Positions 1 to 8,657 of a DNA stretch of 64,000 nucleotides are shown here, one piece after another (the first letter of the stretch is position 1; each line of letters begins with the position of its first letter). Below the pieces are notes generated by a model. The model was not told the DNA's origin and made no database searches. It saw only the letters and a list, made by a program, of their open reading frames with translations. Source of the stretch: Ensifer adhaerens (lineage in GTDB: Bacteria > Pseudomonadota > Alphaproteobacteria > Rhizobiales > Rhizobiaceae); NCBI RefSeq assembly GCF_002940685.1, contig NZ_PNFP01000022.1, positions 1-64,000 of the forward strand. Reading direction: 5' to 3'. The translations under genes and the position numbers were made by a program.

Positions 1-1
1 T

Positions 2-294
2 GCAAGAAAATGGGAGAATGAACGCGATGTAGTGATGATCGATCTTGACGTCAAAATCCTCATGTGAGCTGCGACGATACCTTTTCGCTGGTGTCACTCG
101 TTTCGGCTGGCCTCGGCATCGGCTTTGCGCCGGAATGGACGAAGGATCTGCCGAACCGCGGTTTCGAGCTCCGGCCGGTGCGCGGCGTTGACCTGAAGAT
201 CGGGCTTGGCGTTGCCTGGAACAAGGAAGACCCGACGGCGTCACGCGACGACATCATCGATATCGCCCGGTCGCTGGCCCGCCCGGGAAGATGA
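2..294 (+). pseudogene. LysR-family regulator, C-terminal remnant, frameshifted
   Basis: This is the end of a LysR-type effector-binding domain, entering from the left edge. Frame 2 reads ...WENERDVVMIDLDVKILM and stops at 65-67. The family reading continues in frame 1 from codon 67 as SCDDTFSLVSLVSAGLGIGFAPEW and ends at 294. The frame-1 reading has its own stop at 46-48, so no single frame spans the domain. The GLGIGFAPEW stretch is the usual late strand-helix of LysR proteins. One indel near 62-68 explains everything. It may be a true pseudogene or a sequence error. The N-terminal helix-turn-helix lies outside the window. Confidence 0.6.
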
Positions 295-442
295 GGGGAG
301 GGGTGCCTCCTTCCCGTGTTTCGGGGATACTTAGCGCGGCTTCTTCGTCCGACGGAGAAGGGACGCGCGGGCCAATCGGGTCTTTAACGCCGGAGAGGGG
401 CGCGAAGACGCCGATGCGGTGTTCAGCGTCGCTTTGCCAAGC

Positions 443-1816
443 CTAACTAAGGACGTACTTGATCGCGCCTGCGGCCGCTTTGACGACGATGTCGGCCTCT
501 TGCCTCGTGAGGCAGAGCGGCGGCGCAAAGCCAAGGATATCGCCCTGCGGCATGGCGCGACCGATGACGCCGCGTTCGAGGAGGGCGGCTGCGATTTTCG
601 GACCTATTTTCTTTGCCGGGTCGAAGAACGTCCGGTCATCCTTGTCCTCGACGAACTCGATCGCGGCCATCAGCCCGTCGCCGCGAACCTCGCCCACGTG
701 TTTGTGGTCACCAAGAGCTTTCGCTAGTTCGGCACGGAAATAGGCCCCTGTACTGCCTGCGTTATCGATCAGGCCCAATTCGTCGATCAGTTCGAGATTG
801 GCGACGCCGGCAGCCGCGCAGATCGGATGAGCGGAATAGGTCCAGCCGTGGCCAATCGCACCCAGTTCGTCGGAACCATCTACCAGTACCTGCCAGACCT
901 TATCCGAGACGATGGTGCCGGAAAGCGGCGCGTAGGCAGACGTGAGGCCCTTCGCAATCGTGATGAGGTCAGGTTTCATGCCGTAGTGGTCGGAACCGAA
1001 CATCGTGCCGAGACGGCCGAAGCCGGTCACAACTTCATCGGCGACGAGCAGGATGCCGTATTTTTCCAGCACGGCCTGTATCTTCTGCCAGTAGCCTTTT
1101 GGCGGCGGCACGATGCCGCCGGTTCCAAGGATCGGCTCGCCGATGAAGGCGGCGATCGTCTCTGGGCCTTCTGCGAGGATCATCTCCTCGAGCTTGTCGG
1201 CGCAATATTGCGAGAACTGCTCTTCATCCATCGAGCGATCGGGGCGACGGAAGAAGTAGGGCGCTTCGGTGTGCAGAATTGGCGCGCGCGGCAGGTCGAA
1301 AGCGTTGTGGAAGAGATGCAGGCCTGTCAGCGAGCCCGTCATGACGCCGGAGCCGTGATAGCCGCGCCAGCGGGAGATGATCTTCTTCTTGTCCGGCCGG
1401 CCGAGGATGTTGTTGTAGTACCAGATCAGCTTGATGTTGGTCTCGTTGGCATCGGAGCCTGAAAGACCGAAATAGACGCGGCTCATGCCCTCCGGCGCGC
1501 GGTCGATGATCATCTTGGAGAGCGTGATTGACGCTTCCGTGCCGTGGCCGACATAGGCGTGGTAGTAGGCAAGGTTCTTTGCCTGCTCAGCGATCGCGTC
1601 GGCGATCTTCTCCCGGCCGTAGCCGACATTGACGCAGTAGAGCCCGGCAAAGGCGTCGAGGCTGGTCCTGCCGCTCGTATCGGTGATGTAGACCCCTTCG
1701 CCACCACCGATGACGCGAGTTGGTGTCTCGCCGCGGGCATGCAAGCCCATATGCGTGGACGGGTGGAAGAAGTGGTCACGGTCCCAGGCGGTGAGTTCGT
1801 TGCTTTTCTCGAGCAT
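443..1816 (-). CDS. doeD: Diaminobutyrate transaminase of ectoine catabolism (DoeD-like)
   Basis: This is a 457-residue class-III PLP aminotransferase. In ectoine degradation the DoeD type converts L-2,4-diaminobutyrate to aspartate beta-semialdehyde in the cytosol. Visible signatures are the PLP aspartate in LLVADEVVTGFGR (Asp about 260) and the Schiff-base lysine in TIAKGLTSAYAPLSG (Lys about 289). The ATG at 1816 is preferred over the in-frame GTG at 1831 because AAAGGAAAG sits just before it. The gene follows the dehydrogenase by 36 bases on the same strand, so the two are probably cotranscribed. Context strongly supports the ectoine role; by sequence alone it could be another omega-amino transaminase. 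Confidence 0.85.
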   Translation of the reverse strand: MLEKSNELTAWDRDHFFHPSTHMGLHARGETPTRVIGGGEGVYITDTSGRTSLDAFAGLYCVNVGYGREKIADAIAEQAKNLAYYHAYVGHGTEASITLSKMIIDRAPEGMSRVYFGLSGSDANETNIKLIWYYNNILGRPDKKKIISRWRGYHGSGVMTGSLTGLHLFHNAFDLPRAPILHTEAPYFFRRPDRSMDEEQFSQYCADKLEEMILAEGPETIAAFIGEPILGTGGIVPPPKGYWQKIQAVLEKYGILLVADEVVTGFGRLGTMFGSDHYGMKPDLITIAKGLTSAYAPLSGTIVSDKVWQVLVDGSDELGAIGHGWTYSAHPICAAAGVANLELIDELGLIDNAGSTGAYFRAELAKALGDHKHVGEVRGDGLMAAIEFVEDKDDRTFFDPAKKIGPKIAAALLERGVIGRAMPQGDILGFAPPLCLTRQEADIVVKAAAGAIKYVLS

Positions 1817-1852
1817 GGTCTTTCCTTTCACATATGGACCTGGCGCCCGGGC

Positions 1853-3349
1853 TCAGGCCGCCGTGTCGATGCAGAGATATTTGAGTTCTGTGAAGGCCTC
1901 GATGCCGTGGCGCGAACCTTCGCGGCCAAGGCCCGACTGTTTCCAGCCGCCGAAGGGGATCGGGCCGCCGGTGATCTTCACGCGATTGATGGCGACCATT
2001 CCGTATTCGAGCGCACGGCCAAGGCGCATCTGACGCGCGCCGTTCTCGGTCACCACATAGGCGACGAGGCCGTAATCGGTGTCGTTCGCACGCGCGATCA
2101 CCTCGTCTTCGCTGTCGAAGGCAGTGATGGCGGCAACGGGGCCGAACGTCTCTTCGCGCATGATCAGCGCATCATCAGGTACATCCGTCAAAAGCGTCGG
2201 CTCGAAGAAGAGAGCGCCCGCCTTGTGGCGCTTGCCGCCGGTTCCAAGCTTTGCACCGCGCTTCAGCGCATCGGCGACCTGCTCTTCCACCTTGGCAATG
2301 GCACGTTCGTGCATAAGCGGGCCGATCTCGGCGTCTGGTTCGAGCCCCGAGGCAACCTTCAGCGCTTCGATGCGAGCCTTGAAGGCCCGCGTGAAGTCCG
2401 CGAGTGCACGACGCTCGACATAGATCCGGTTCGCCGCGAGGCAGTCCTGGCCGGACGTGGCGAATTTTGCCGCCATTGCGATGTCGGCCGCTTTTTCGAT
2501 GTCGGCATCGGCAAAGACGATCAATGGCGCGTGGCCGCCGAGCTCCATGACCAGCCGCTTCATGGTCTGAGCGCACTGGCCGGCGATCAGCTTGCCGATG
2601 TCCGTTGATCCAGTGAAGCTCATGGCGCGCACGCGCGGATCGGCGTTCATGCGGCCGACGATTGTGGCAGCACTCCCGGTCACGACATTGAAGACGCCGG
2701 CCGGAATGCCGGCACGTTCGCCGAGTTCGGCAAGGGCGAGTGCTGAAAGCGGGGTTTCGCTGGAGGGATGCGCAACGACGGTGCAGCCGGCCGCAAGTGC
2801 TGCCGCAGCCTTGCGGGTAATCATGGCGCAGGGGAAGTTCCACGGGGTCACGATCCCGACGACGCCCAGCGCCTCTCGCCGTACGATCATCTCGGCTCCC
2901 GCCAGATGGCTGGTGACACTTTCTGCGTTCAGCCGTTTTCCTTCCTCCGCGTACCACTCGATGAAGGATGCCGCGTAGTCGATCTCGCCGCGGGATTCGG
3001 CGAGCGGCTTGCCCTGTTCCAGCGTCATCAAGAGCGCGAGATCCTCGCGTGTCTCCAGCATCAGGTCGTGCCACTTGCGGAGGATTTTGGCGCGCTGTTG
3101 CGGCAAGAGGCTGCGCCAGCCCGGTAGCGCGTCGCTCGCAGCCGAGATGGCGTCTCCGGTCTCATCGGCATCAAGGGCCGCGACCCAGGCGAGCGTCGCC
3201 GACGAGGCGGGATCGGTCACCTTGAAGCTTGCACCTTCGTGGCCGGCAATCCAGCGTCCACCGACATAGGCGAGTTCCCGTAGAAGCTGCGGATCCGCAA
3301 GGCGGGCAAGCGCGTCGTGAAAGGTCGTGCGGGCAAAAACGGCGGTCAT
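1853..3349 (-). CDS. doeC: Aspartate-semialdehyde dehydrogenase, SSADH family (DoeC/Ssd-like)
   Basis: This is a 498-residue NAD(P)-dependent aldehyde dehydrogenase of the succinate-semialdehyde (GabD) type. In the ectoine route it oxidises aspartate beta-semialdehyde to aspartate, finishing assimilation. Motifs in order are TPWNFP near residue 168, the nucleotide loop FTGSTDIG near 245, the general base in MELGG (Glu about 269), the catalytic cysteine in GQDCLA (Cys about 303) and EETFGPV towards the C-terminus. Length is normal for the family. The ATG at 3349 has an AGGAGG ribosome site. It lies between asnC and the transaminase on the minus strand. The substrate is inferred from the neighbours. 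Confidence 0.85.
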   Translation of the reverse strand: MTAVFARTTFHDALARLADPQLLRELAYVGGRWIAGHEGASFKVTDPASSATLAWVAALDADETGDAISAASDALPGWRSLLPQQRAKILRKWHDLMLETREDLALLMTLEQGKPLAESRGEIDYAASFIEWYAEEGKRLNAESVTSHLAGAEMIVRREALGVVGIVTPWNFPCAMITRKAAAALAAGCTVVAHPSSETPLSALALAELGERAGIPAGVFNVVTGSAATIVGRMNADPRVRAMSFTGSTDIGKLIAGQCAQTMKRLVMELGGHAPLIVFADADIEKAADIAMAAKFATSGQDCLAANRIYVERRALADFTRAFKARIEALKVASGLEPDAEIGPLMHERAIAKVEEQVADALKRGAKLGTGGKRHKAGALFFEPTLLTDVPDDALIMREETFGPVAAITAFDSEDEVIARANDTDYGLVAYVVTENGARQMRLGRALEYGMVAINRVKITGGPIPFGGWKQSGLGREGSRHGIEAFTELKYLCIDTAA

Positions 3350-3398
3350 GACGGCCTCCTCCTGTTATCTGGAGGAAGTCTGCCAGAGGGCGGGCGAC

Positions 3399-3465
3399 AG
3401 ATTGTCTATTGCCGAGGGCGGCGCCAGAGACTTTGGCCAAAGATGGGGCCAGCCGTAGACAATCT
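3399..3465. promoter_or_regulatory. 10-bp inverted repeat between asnC and doeC
   Basis: AGATTGTCTA (3399-3408) is repeated as its exact reverse complement TAGACAATCT (3456-3465), 47 bases apart. Both arms fall in the short gap between the asnC stop and the dehydrogenase start. It could be a regulator site for the downstream pair or an RNA end structure. No binding evidence is available. Confidence 0.4.
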
Positions 3466-3467
3466 CT

Positions 3468-3950
3468 CTATTCGGAGGCGGGAAGCAGCGTCTCGAGCGG
3501 TAGCACGGTCTCCTCCTTCACCGTCTTGGTGACGATGTAGGTAAAGTAGCGGTCGATGCCGAGCTCACGGTCAAGCAGGCTGTCGACAAGGCGCTGGTAC
3601 GCATCGATATCACGCGCAACGATCTTCAGGATGTAGTCGACGCCACCGCCGACCGACCAGCAGGCGACGATTTCGGGTGTTGTCGCCACAGCCCGTTCGA
3701 AGCGTTCGAAATCCGCTTGCCGATGGTTGGCGAGCGTCACCTCCATCATCACGCTGGCGACGGGTGCTACGCGCCTGACGGCAACGCGCGCGTGATACCC
3801 GGTGACGATGCCGGCCTTTTCAAGCTTGCGCAGGCGAAGCCAGCAGGGCGTTGGTGAGAGCCCCGCCCGTTCCGCCAGCGCCAGCTTGGTGATGCGCCCG
3901 TTCTCCTGGATCGCCTCCAGGATGCGCAGGTCGATGGCGTCGAGTTTCAT
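3468..3950 (-). CDS. doeX: Lrp/AsnC-family regulator of the ectoine locus
   Basis: This 160-residue Lrp/AsnC protein begins MKLDAIDLRILEAIQENGR. It has an N-terminal winged helix-turn-helix (about residues 5-60, with LALAERAGLSPTPCWLRLRKLE) and a C-terminal RAM ligand domain ending in YFTYIVTKTVKEE. The ATG at 3950 has an AGGAG site seven bases upstream; a longer upstream reading lacks one. The gene heads the minus-strand asnC-dehydrogenase-transaminase unit and is divergent from enuR. Such regulators (asnC or doeX) accompany ectoine catabolism genes in other proteobacteria, where a pathway intermediate is thought to be the effector. Here the role is inferred from position. Confidence 0.85.
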   Translation of the reverse strand: MKLDAIDLRILEAIQENGRITKLALAERAGLSPTPCWLRLRKLEKAGIVTGYHARVAVRRVAPVASVMMEVTLANHRQADFERFERAVATTPEIVACWSVGGGVDYILKIVARDIDAYQRLVDSLLDRELGIDRYFTYIVTKTVKEETVLPLETLLPASE

Positions 3951-4022
3951 GCAAGCGCTCCTGCAGCCGGGGATCGGGTCAAAGCGGAGGAAAAGACAAT
4001 GGGAAACCATTTTGGCGTTGTC

Positions 4023-4034
4023 AATTGAACTGAT
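4023..4034 (+). promoter_or_regulatory. Candidate EnuR operator, copy 1
   Basis: AATTGAACTGAT lies in the asnC-enuR gap, 19 bases before the enuR ATG. It matches AATTGTACTGAT at 5473-5484, before ehuA, in 11 of 12 positions. Two copies in the two control regions flanking one regulator gene suggest its binding site. The assignment is inferred. Confidence 0.45.
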
Positions 4035-4053
4035 TTTCAGCACTGTTGAAATC

Positions 4054-5439
4054 ATGACAAATTGGCGACCCGACATATCCCAGTTGCGCCGGCCGGCCTA
4101 TCTCTCGCTTGCCGAGCAGATCGCTCGCGCCATCCAGGAAGGTCATCTGCCGAACGGGACGCGGCTTCTGCCCCATCGCAAGCTCGCCGACGACCTGAAG
4201 CTCTCGGTGCAGACCGTCAGCCGCGCCTATGACGAACTGATCCGTCGCGGACTGATTTCCGGAGAGATCGGTCGCGGCTCCTTCGTGCAGACAAGGCCCA
4301 AGGAGCCTGAGCCGCCCTATCTGCCCGAGCGTCTTGGCGAGCTTGTCGACCTTTCGATCCTCAAACCCGTGTGCGAACAGCTGCATCTGGAGCGCATGCG
4401 CGCAGCCTTCGGGTGGCTGGCGGAAAACCTTCCGTCGAGTTCGGCGCTGTCCTTCCGGCCCAATATGGTTTTCCCGCGTCATCGCAATGTCGCAGCCGAT
4501 TGGCTGTCGCGTTGCGGTCTCGATGTGTCTCCGCTCAATATCAGCCTGACGAATGGCGCTACCTCGGGCATGACGGTGGCCCTGATGAGCGTCGCTCCGC
4601 CCGGTTCCACCATTGCGACGGAGGCGATCAGCCACCACACGCTCGTGCCGCTTTCCAGCTATCTCGGTCTTCATCTCGAGGGTTTGCCGATCGATCGCGA
4701 AGGCATGATCCCCGAGGCGCTCGATGAGGCGTGCCGCACCGGCGTCATCCGCGCCGTCTTCCTCCAGCCGTCGGTGATCAACCCGACCGCTGCTTTGATG
4801 GGGCCCGAGCGCCGGCAGGCGCTGGCCGAGGTCGCGCGGCGCCATGATATCGCGATCATCGAGAACGACATCCTGGGGCCGCTTGTGGAAGGTCGGGCGC
4901 CGCCGATTGCGGCCTATGCGCCGGAGCGCACCCTCTACGTCACCAGCTTCACAAAGATCACGGTACCGGGCCTGCGCATCGGCTATCTTGCCGCCCCGGA
5001 TCGCTATGTCGCGGCTGTTGCCAACCGCCATCTCGTCTCCAACTGGATGGCGACGCCCTCGATCGCCGAGATCGCAACACTTTGGGTCAGCGACGGTACG
5101 GCTATGGAACTCGTCAATTGGCAGCGCCGGGCACTTGGCGTTCGTCACGCGATTGCCGAGGAGGCGCTTGCGGGCTTGCCCTATTATAGCCATCAGCAGA
5201 GCCTGCATGTGTGGCTGCCGCTGCCGGAAGGGCATACGGAAGAAGGCTTCGTTTCTCAGGCGCGTCTGCGCGGGGTTGCGATTGCGCCAGGGTCTTCGTT
5301 CCGCACGGCAGATCAGGGCTGGCAGCCGGCAGTGCGCATCTCCTTGGGCTCGACGACCGAGCAGGAATTGCGCACCGGCCTCGGTATTCTCGCCTCGCTC
5401 GCCAGCGGAAGTCCGGAAGCGCTGCTGCTCGCGATTTGA
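4054..5439 (+). CDS. enuR: MocR/GntR-type PLP-dependent regulator EnuR
   Basis: This 461-residue fusion has an N-terminal GntR winged helix (about 1-80, with HRKLADDLKLSVQTVSRAYDELIRRGL) and a class-I aminotransferase-like domain. The PLP lysine is in TSFTKITVPGLRIGYL, codon 4954, Lys301. EnuR regulators of ectoine genes carry this lysine at about the same place and are known to respond to pathway intermediates such as N-acetyl-diaminobutyrate. The ATG at 4054 is chosen because the domain starts with TNWRPD; the upstream open frame overlaps asnC and reads as nonsense. Position directly before the ehu-eut genes supports the role. It is most likely a repressor of ehuABCD-eut, and possibly of the divergent asnC unit. 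Confidence 0.9.
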   Translation: MTNWRPDISQLRRPAYLSLAEQIARAIQEGHLPNGTRLLPHRKLADDLKLSVQTVSRAYDELIRRGLISGEIGRGSFVQTRPKEPEPPYLPERLGELVDLSILKPVCEQLHLERMRAAFGWLAENLPSSSALSFRPNMVFPRHRNVAADWLSRCGLDVSPLNISLTNGATSGMTVALMSVAPPGSTIATEAISHHTLVPLSSYLGLHLEGLPIDREGMIPEALDEACRTGVIRAVFLQPSVINPTAALMGPERRQALAEVARRHDIAIIENDILGPLVEGRAPPIAAYAPERTLYVTSFTKITVPGLRIGYLAAPDRYVAAVANRHLVSNWMATPSIAEIATLWVSDGTAMELVNWQRRALGVRHAIAEEALAGLPYYSHQQSLHVWLPLPEGHTEEGFVSQARLRGVAIAPGSSFRTADQGWQPAVRISLGSTTEQELRTGLGILASLASGSPEALLLAI

Positions 5440-5472
5440 GAGAAATGCTCGCCAATTGGGCAGCGCAGCAAT

Positions 5473-5484
5473 AATTGTACTGAT
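5473..5484 (+). promoter_or_regulatory. Candidate EnuR operator, copy 2, in the ehuA promoter
   Basis: AATTGTACTGAT lies 77 bases before ehuA and matches the copy before enuR in 11 of 12 positions. It is framed by AATAAT (5470-5475) and ATTATT (5485-5490), a six-base inverted repeat. Another AATTG lies 19 bases upstream at 5454. A TTGACA that could serve as a -35 box follows at 5498-5503. Confidence 0.45.
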
Positions 5485-5561
5485 ATTATTATTCGGATTG
5501 ACATGATTTTGATAGCCGCGCATCGTTGCGCCATCACTTGTCTCAATAGGGAGAGACATGC

Positions 5562-6347
5562 ATGGCAGCGCCGATCATCCGCATCGACAACATCACCAAG
5601 CGCTACGGTCCTCTGACCGTACTCGACGGTCTGTCGATGGACGTTCTGCCTGGCGAAAAGCTGGCGCTCATCGGTCCCTCCGGCTCAGGCAAGACGACGA
5701 TCCTGCGCATTCTCATGACGCTCGAGACGATCAGCGGCGGCCATATCGAGGTCGACGGCGATCAGCTCTACCACATGCCGAAGAATGGCAGCCTCGCGCC
5801 CGCCGACGACCGCCATCTGCACAAGATGCGTGAGAAAATCGGCATGGTCTTCCAGCACTTCAACCTCTTCCCGCACAAATGCGTGCTCGACAATGTCACG
5901 TTGGCGCCGATGCTGACAAAGGGCGTGGCGAAGGCGACGGCGGAGAAGCGGGCGATGGAACTTCTCGACATGGTGGGCATGGCCGATAAGGCGAAGAGCA
6001 TGCCTGCGCAATTGTCCGGCGGACAGAAGCAGCGCGTTGCGATCGCCCGGGCGCTCGCTCTCTCGCCAAAGATCATGCTGTTTGACGAAGTGACTTCGGC
6101 ACTCGACCCGGAACTGGTCGAAGAGGTGCTGAACGTCATGCGCAAGCTTGCCGTCGAGACCGACATGACCATGCTGCTCGTGACGCATGAGATGGGCTTT
6201 GCCCATGATTTTGCCGACCGGATCCTCTTTTTCGACCGCGGCAAGATCGTCGAGGAAGGCCGGCCGGACGAGATTTTCCGCGCGCCCAAGCAGGAGCGCA
6301 CGCAGACCTTTCTACGCAAGATCATCGCGGCAGGGCACCGCGTCTAA
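5562..6347 (+). CDS. ehuA: Ectoine ABC importer ATPase EhuA
   Basis: This 261-residue ATPase of the polar amino-acid uptake subfamily powers import of ectoine and hydroxyectoine at the inner membrane. Walker A is GPSGSGKTT near residue 39, the Q-loop is MVFQHFNLFPH, the signature is LSGGQKQR, Walker B is IMLFDEVTSALDPE and the switch is VTHEMGFA. Walker B has DEV where most relatives have DEP. The ATG at 5562 is favoured over another at 5558 in a different frame. It is first of the ehuABCD-eutABC-doeAB run, and its name follows the Sinorhizobium ehu system. Confidence 0.9.
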   Translation: MAAPIIRIDNITKRYGPLTVLDGLSMDVLPGEKLALIGPSGSGKTTILRILMTLETISGGHIEVDGDQLYHMPKNGSLAPADDRHLHKMREKIGMVFQHFNLFPHKCVLDNVTLAPMLTKGVAKATAEKRAMELLDMVGMADKAKSMPAQLSGGQKQRVAIARALALSPKIMLFDEVTSALDPELVEEVLNVMRKLAVETDMTMLLVTHEMGFAHDFADRILFFDRGKIVEEGRPDEIFRAPKQERTQTFLRKIIAAGHRV

Positions 6348-6413
6348 GCGGCCTTGCCGCCCGGAAACAAGGCTCCAAACAAAAACCAGGGACAGCCAGA
6401 GGAGTTCGCAACT

Positions 6414-7262
6414 ATGAGCATGAGGACCTTTTTGACCATGACCGCCAGCGCAGGTGCCCTGACGGCATTCGTTGCCGCAGCACCCGCTTGGGCCGACGGC
6501 AAACTTGAGGAACTGAAGGAGCAGGGTTTCGCGCGTGTCGCCATCGCCAACGAGCCGCCCTTTACGGCGGTTGCCGCCGACGGCAAGGTTTCCGGCGCGG
6601 CACCCGATGTGGCGCGTGAGGTCTTCAAACGCCTCGGCGTCGAAGACATCGTTGCTTCGATCTCGGAATATGGGGCGATGATCCCGGGTCTTCAGGCCGG
6701 CCGGCACGACGTCATCACCGCCGGCCTCTTCATGAAGCCGGAACGTTGTAACGCCGTTGCCTATTCAGAACCGATCCTTTGCGACGCGGAAGCCTTCGCG
6801 CTGAAGAAAGGCAACCCGCTCAAGCTCAAGAGCTACAAGGATATCGCCGACAATCCGGACGCCAGGATCGGTGCGCCCGGTGGCGGAACGGAAGAGAAGC
6901 TTGCGCTTGAAGCCGGCGTCCCGCGCGATCGTGTCATCGTCGTCCCGGATGGCCAGAGCGGCCTGAAGATGCTGCAGTTCGGCCGTATCGACGTCTATTC
7001 ACTGCCGGTGCTGTCGATCAACGATCTTGTCGCCAAGGCAAAGGACCCCGGCGTCGAAGTCGTGGCGCCGGTTGAAGGCGCTCCGGTCTATTGCGACGGC
7101 GCGGCCTTCAAGAAGGGCGAGGAAGCCTTGCGCGATGCCTTCGACGTGGAACTCGCAAAGCTCAAACAATCGGGCGAGTTTGCCAAGATCATCGAGCCCT
7201 ATGGCTTCTCGGCCGCGGCCGCCATGTCGACGACCCGCGAAAAGCTCTGCGCCGCCAAGTAA
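6414..7262 (+). CDS. ehuB: Ectoine/hydroxyectoine-binding protein EhuB
   Basis: This 282-residue periplasmic binding protein (family 3, type II) has a signal peptide of about 27 residues ending APAWA before DGKLEEL. The mature chain has the glutamate and phenylalanine in ANEPPFTA, the phenylalanine and arginine in GLFMKPERC, and the glutamate in CDAEAFALKKG. These agree with the aromatic cage and acidic and arginine ligands known in the Sinorhizobium protein. The ATG at 6414 has GAGGAG upstream; a second ATG at 6420 is possible. The pattern of ligand residues makes ectoine the likely substrate. Confidence 0.9.
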   Translation: MSMRTFLTMTASAGALTAFVAAAPAWADGKLEELKEQGFARVAIANEPPFTAVAADGKVSGAAPDVAREVFKRLGVEDIVASISEYGAMIPGLQAGRHDVITAGLFMKPERCNAVAYSEPILCDAEAFALKKGNPLKLKSYKDIADNPDARIGAPGGGTEEKLALEAGVPRDRVIVVPDGQSGLKMLQFGRIDVYSLPVLSINDLVAKAKDPGVEVVAPVEGAPVYCDGAAFKKGEEALRDAFDVELAKLKQSGEFAKIIEPYGFSAAAAMSTTREKLCAAK

Positions 7263-7278
7263 GCGTCACAGCAAAACG

Positions 7279-7304
7279 GCCTCTTCCCGGACCCGGGGGG
7301 AGGC
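7279..7304 (+). promoter_or_regulatory. Stem-loop between ehuB and ehuC
   Basis: GCCTCTTCCCGG and CCGGGGGGAGGC can pair through 12 positions, two of them G-U, around a tight loop. The hairpin sits just after the binding-protein gene and before the permeases, with no T-run. Such structures usually protect or partly terminate the message so that the binding protein is made in excess. Confidence 0.45.
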
Positions 7305-7332
7305 AGTCCGCTCCCTCGCATATGGAAGAACG

Positions 7333-7992
7333 ATGACCGACTGGTCCGGTTACATAGGGCTGATCCTTGAAGGCGCGCTCGTAACGCTTGAGCTTACCGT
7401 GCTCGGCTCCCTGCTTGCGCTCGTCATGGCGTTCGTCGCGGGTCTTGGACGCGTCAGCCGCTTTCTGGCGGTTCGTGCGCTCGCAACCGCCTATATCGAG
7501 TTTTTTCGCGGCACGTCGATCTTCGTCCAGCTGTTCTGGGTCTATTTCGTGCTGCCATTCGCCGGCGTCACGCTGTCGCCACTTCAGGCCGGCGTGCTGG
7601 CGCTGGGACTGAACGTCGGAGCCTATGGGGCCGAGGTCGTGCGCGGTGCGGTCAAGGCGATCGGTCGCGAGCAGCGCGAAGCCTGCATAGCGCTCAACCT
7701 CTCGCGCTATCAGTCGATGCGGCATGTCATCCTGCCGCAGGCCCTGCCGCTCATGCTTCCGACCTTCTGCAACAATGCGATCGAACTCTTGAAGGGCACG
7801 GCCGTCGTATCGCTGATCTCGCTCACCGACATGACGTTCCAGGCGCAGGTGGTTCGCGCGCAGACGGGGAGTACGCTCGTTCCGTTCGCGACGATCCTCG
7901 TGCTCTACTTCCTGATGGCGCTCGCCATCTCCAACGGCATGCGCTGGCTGGAACGCCGGGTGACTCGCGGCCTTGATGGCGTGAGGACCTGA
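7333..7992 (+). CDS. ehuC: Ectoine ABC importer permease EhuC
   Basis: This 219-residue inner-membrane protein belongs to the HisM/GlnP permease family. Hydrophobic segments alternate through the chain. The cytoplasmic EAA loop is visible as REQREACIALNLSRYQSMRHVILPQALP, and FFRGTSIFVQLFWVYFVLP is the typical family strand. It starts at ATG 7333, 70 bases after ehuB, and is followed two bases later by ehuD. The two permeases probably form a heterodimer with EhuA. Confidence 0.9.
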   Translation: MTDWSGYIGLILEGALVTLELTVLGSLLALVMAFVAGLGRVSRFLAVRALATAYIEFFRGTSIFVQLFWVYFVLPFAGVTLSPLQAGVLALGLNVGAYGAEVVRGAVKAIGREQREACIALNLSRYQSMRHVILPQALPLMLPTFCNNAIELLKGTAVVSLISLTDMTFQAQVVRAQTGSTLVPFATILVLYFLMALAISNGMRWLERRVTRGLDGVRT

Positions 7993-7994
7993 CG

Positions 7995-8657
7995 ATGGAA
8001 TGGGACTGGAATTTCGTCTGGGAAATCATGCCGACCCTCATCGAGGGGCTGAAGATCACCATTCTGGCGACTGTGTTCGGCGCGGCGCTCGCCGCCGTCA
8101 TCGGCCTTGTCTTTGCGATCCTGCGCATGACCGCGCCCAAACCGGTCGCGAAGGCCACGGCCTTCGTTGTCGAGTTCATTCGCGGCACGCCGCTGCTGGT
8201 CCAGCTCTATTTTATCTTCTTTGTGTTGCCGGATATTGGCATTCGCCTGCCGGCGATGCTCGCCGGCATCATCGGTCTCGGGCTCCATTATGGGACCTAT
8301 GCGGCGGAGGTCTATCGCGCCGGCATCGAGAACGTGCCGCGGGGCCAATGGGAGGCGGCGAAGGCGACGAACCTTACCGGCCGCCAGACCTGGATCCACG
8401 TCATCCTGCCGCAGGCGATCCCGCCCATGATCCCGGCGCTCGCCAATTACCTGATCGCCATGTTCAAGGAGACGCCGCTGCTCTCCGCCATCACCGTGCT
8501 CGAACTGATGAACCAGGCGAAAAGCGTGGCCAACAGCAGCTATCGCTACATCGAACCGATGACGCTGGTCGGGATCTTCTTCCTGATCATGAGCCTGATC
8601 TCTGTCGTCTTCCTGCGCTGGCTGGAGGAACGTTACGCCCAGGTGGAGGAGCGCTGA
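7995..8657 (+). CDS. ehuD: Ectoine ABC importer permease EhuD
   Basis: This 220-residue partner permease has the same family architecture as EhuC. FIRGTPLLVQLYFIFFVLP and the EAA loop GQWEAAKATNLTGRQTWIHVILPQAIPP are clear. It starts two bases after the ehuC stop and its stop overlaps the eutA start by one base (TGATG), so translation is probably coupled. It completes the four-part ehu importer. Confidence 0.9.
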   Translation: MEWDWNFVWEIMPTLIEGLKITILATVFGAALAAVIGLVFAILRMTAPKPVAKATAFVVEFIRGTPLLVQLYFIFFVLPDIGIRLPAMLAGIIGLGLHYGTYAAEVYRAGIENVPRGQWEAAKATNLTGRQTWIHVILPQAIPPMIPALANYLIAMFKETPLLSAITVLELMNQAKSVANSSYRYIEPMTLVGIFFLIMSLISVVFLRWLEERYAQVEER

